64,000 nt of DNA from CBDCVY01 sp965223245 (lineage in GTDB: Bacteria > Nitrospinota > Nitrospinia > Nitrospinales > Nitrospinaceae). How positions within the stretch are numbered: the stretch's first letter is position 1; every line of letters begins with the position of its first letter. The translations under genes and the position numbers were made by a program. Below, in pieces: positions 62,041 to 64,000 of the stretch. The notes below the pieces were generated by a model, which had not been told where the DNA came from, made no database searches, and saw only the letters and a program-made list of their open reading frames with translations. The DNA lies in the NCBI GenBank assembly GCA_965223245.1, contig CBDCVY010000013.1:2604001-2668000 (forward strand), written 5' to 3'.

Positions 62041-62984
62041 TTCTTACTATCCTCCGTTTTCACACCCAACCGGCACAGGCCGTCGCTGTTGAACCGAAAG
62101 GAAGCGTATTCATGGCCAATCAATAGATCGCCGGCCGGAGTTTGTTCCACAATGTGGGGTCGCCAATATAAACTGGCCAGCTGCTGCGTTTTCCAACTGT
62201 CGCCTTGCGGTTCCACCTTATAAATAAACCCGTGGTTGCTGATTCCTCCTTTATTTCCTGTCACTGCGAGAAGACCCATGGAAGTTTTAAGAATTTTTAT
62301 CACGTTATCGATTAACAGTTTTTGGATATGACCCTGCCGGTTTCTAAAAACCAGATACCCGCGCCAATGGCCGCCGTCCAACCCCAACAGCCAGCCATTG
62401 TTCACCTCCATTTCGACAGAGGGTGGAAACTGCATCATCTCGGATTTCTTAAAGTCTTTTGTAAAAAGTTTCAGAGGGGGAAATTTTATTTTTTCTATCG
62501 TTTCCTTTAACAGTTCAACCACTGCCACGTTTTTGAAAAAGGGATCCTTTTGTATTCGGGGACTGGAAAATTCTTCGGTATCAATCACTTCATCCAAGTT
62601 AACCAGCCATCCTTTAGGTTTTCTCTCGATAATTTCTCCGCCTAATAAATGAGTGACCGGCCTGTTTTGTAATCTGGCTAACTCATACTCAAATCTGCCA
62701 ATCAACTTACGGTCTCTTATTTTGGGAGGAAACCTGTAAGGCCACACCCGGCTTGCCACCGGATTGGCGCAGGGAGGAATTTTCGATACTTTCTTGAGAA
62801 CCTCCACCCGAGACGTATGAGGAATGCCAACAAACTCCAATTGGTGAGGTCTGCAATCCAAATCTCTGGTTTTAGCGGCACAAAGGTCCAGGTACTTTTT
62901 GTATCTGTCGCTTCCTTTAGCAAACGCAGGACTTGCCAAAAAGAAAAATAGAAGAACACTGCAAACGAATTGAATCTTGTACAT
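62037..62984 (-). CDS. Exported protein of tandem paralogue pair, member 1
   Basis: ATG 62984 gives 315 residues with signal peptide (FVCSVLLFFFLASPAFA). GTG 63014, 30 bases earlier and close to GGGGGAGG, is an alternative start. N-terminal Cys residues (LDLCAAKTRDLDCRPHQLEF; IPPCANP) match the pattern of member 2. The C-terminal half reads GWLLGLDGGHWRGYLVFRNR, LLIDNVIKILKTSMGLLAVT, NHGFIYKVEPQ and NSDGLCRLGVK. Upstream gene of a coupled pair, probably periplasmic; function unknown. Confidence 0.8.
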   Translation of the reverse strand: MYKIQFVCSVLLFFFLASPAFAKGSDRYKKYLDLCAAKTRDLDCRPHQLEFVGIPHTSRVEVLKKVSKIPPCANPVASRVWPYRFPPKIRDRKLIGRFEYELARLQNRPVTHLLGGEIIERKPKGWLVNLDEVIDTEEFSSPRIQKDPFFKNVAVVELLKETIEKIKFPPLKLFTKDFKKSEMMQFPPSVEMEVNNGWLLGLDGGHWRGYLVFRNRQGHIQKLLIDNVIKILKTSMGLLAVTGNKGGISNHGFIYKVEPQGDSWKTQQLASLYWRPHIVEQTPAGDLLIGHEYASFRFNSDGLCRLGVKTEDSKK

Positions 62985-63059
62985 ATTAGATGTAAGAAAA
63001 TGAATGAGGCACACCCTCCCCCTTGCACTATTTCGACTTCAAAAGGGGAATTTGCCATT

Positions 63060-63600
63060 ATCTTAGCATAAACTTATGCGCCCTCTTACGAAAACAGAAC
63101 TTTTCATAAGCGGGTGTTTCCTTCAGAATAAAACTTCACACGAGGACCGATGCGTTCCCTCTTTATGAAGGGGGTTAGGGGAATTTTTCCTTTTCACGTT
63201 TCTTTATTAATATAAAAAATAAAACCCCAAGCGGTCAATCACCCTGACCCGCAGCGTGACGCTGCACTCAATTTTATTTGCGATGGTTTTTTTGCAAATA
63301 GAATCGTCAGAATCTTTTCCAATGCTTTTTTTTCACTCAATCAAAACCCCAAGTGGTCAATCACCCCGGCCCTCTTTAAAAAGAGGGCGATCATCGACTT
63401 CCGTTTTTTAATTTACTTCTGAAGGCAAAATTTATTTTAGAAAAGGTTCTATAGACTCAGCACTTATCACCTATCATCGAGAATGAATTCTGCCTCCACG
63501 GCAAGTGGTAAAATCTCCCGCAGCGTGACGCTGCACCCCAAATTTTATCTTCGATGTGTTTTCTTGCAAACTGTATCATCAGATAACTTTTTAGGAAGTT
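63060..63600. repeat. Dispersed mosaic repeat copy 8
   Basis: Two GCAGCGTGACGCTGC palindromes (63251-63265 and 63520-63534), CCCTCTTTAAAAAGAGGG, and the blocks ATGCGTTCCCTCTTT, AGGGCGATCATCGAC and ATCGAGAATGAATTCTGCC. After each GCAGCG/CGCTGC palindrome the sequence continues with a TTTGCGATG...TTGCAA...CGTCAGA block, as at 59.2 kb. Confidence 0.75.
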
Positions 63601-63605
63601 AGTGT

Positions 63606-64000
63606 CTATCCGGTCTTGCGATGTTTTCCCAGGTTAAGGAAAAGGAGGGGGATGTTGTAATCGTTTTGATAAATTCGGCAGCATTCTTCCAGGGCAACGA
63701 GGAATCCTCGAATATTCTTGGGATACCCGTCCATGCTTTGTAAAGACACAATCCATTGGTTCCACTGTTCCGGCTGCGCGGGCAAAGAAGTTTTGATACT
63801 ATACATTGCTCCCAAATACTCTGCCATGGGATTAAACGTGAAACGTAAAAACTGGGTATCTCCGGAGGTTCTTTGAGCTATGATTCCTTTGTCGATGAGA
63901 CGATCAATCATCTGCCCCGATTGTTCAAATCGCGGATGGTTGGTGAACTCCTGCTCGGTGGCATCGCGTCGAAAATCTTTAGGAATGCAATTCTCTCCTA
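63606..64000 (-). CDS. C-terminal part of a large protein, possibly a STAND/NACHT ATPase
   Basis: The frame is open to the right edge, so only the last 131 residues are present. It contains FRRDATEQEFTNHP, a short winged-helix-like stretch (RLIDKGIIAQRTSGD) and FLRFTFNPMAEYLGAMYSIK, whose position and pattern resemble the F-x-H-x-x-x-x-E-Y-L-A-A block that ends the helical part of NACHT/STAND proteins. A helical tail (WNQWIVSLQSMDGYPKNIRG) follows. The assignment is tentative without the ATPase domain. Confidence 0.55.
   Translation of the reverse strand, partial: GENCIPKDFRRDATEQEFTNHPRFEQSGQMIDRLIDKGIIAQRTSGDTQFLRFTFNPMAEYLGAMYSIKTSLPAQPEQWNQWIVSLQSMDGYPKNIRGFLVALEECCRIYQNDYNIPLLFLNLGKHRKTG

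Overview
The window reads as a moderately AT-rich piece of a Gram-negative bacterial chromosome. It encodes many lipoproteins with (L/V/F)xGC lipoboxes, a LolA-like lipoprotein-sorting protein, an outer-membrane beta-barrel and numerous signal-peptide proteins. No rRNA, tRNA, CRISPR array, phage module or core-metabolism operon was seen. The mix (Rhs protein, YadA-head-like surface proteins with DNRLRE-like modules, kinesin-light-chain-type TPR lipoproteins, secreted truncated haemoglobin, three toxin-antitoxin pairs, an IS1182-type transposase, dispersed palindromic repeats) fits an accessory region of an environmental bacterium. Nitrospinota is my impression only; the sequence gives no taxonomic proof.

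Layout. 1-11.4 kb: a very large Rhs/YD-repeat protein running in from the left edge, a 43-residue membrane protein directly behind its variable tip, an IS1182-family transposase, then a displaced orphan Rhs tip with its own small membrane protein. 11.8-19 kb: a YadA-head-like surface protein, a SAM methyltransferase, secreted proteins of unknown function, a small membrane-protein operon, a lipoprotein truncated haemoglobin and a phytase-esterase-like protein. 19-21 kb: about 2 kb without a convincing gene, holding dispersed repeats and a possible folded RNA. 21-27 kb: a 1192-residue lipoprotein, then a cytoplasmic subtilase with a separate propeptide-like partner gene. 27-33 kb: four paralogous TPR proteins around an rtcB remnant, a HigBA pair and a Doc/AbrB-type pair. 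33-36 kb: small lipoproteins and membrane proteins, including a gene pair joined by an A7 slippery site. 37-43.5 kb: a secretome block with a secreted subtilase plus its secreted propeptide-like partner, a cysteine-repeat protein, a zinc metalloprotease and small exported proteins. 43.6-51.3 kb: a probable four-gene operon (two tandem LuxR/PAS regulators, a LolA-like protein, an outer-membrane beta-barrel) flanked on both sides by paralogous DNRLRE plus YadA-head-like surface proteins. 51.7-64 kb: scattered small genes (DUF900 hydrolase, RelE/XRE pair, two immunity-like genes, Sel1 protein, DUF1493 protein, a redox-type MarR regulator with a thioredoxin-like protein, a tandem secreted paralogue pair) between clusters of mosaic palindromic repeats. 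The last gene runs off the right edge.

The most interesting system is the repeated pairing of a subtilase (S8) with a free-standing gene for a propeptide/I9-inhibitor-like domain. One pair is cytoplasmic (no signal peptide on either protein) and the other is exported (signal peptide on both). The cytoplasmic partner also has its own promoter, placed so that its mRNA would be leaderless. Other strong leads are the Rhs tip/immunity cassettes split by an IS, hairpin repeats whose stems covary and whose palindromes are exchanged between conserved flanks, a hairpin that covers the ribosome binding site of a surface-protein gene, and a candidate three-way-junction RNA at 20.0 kb.
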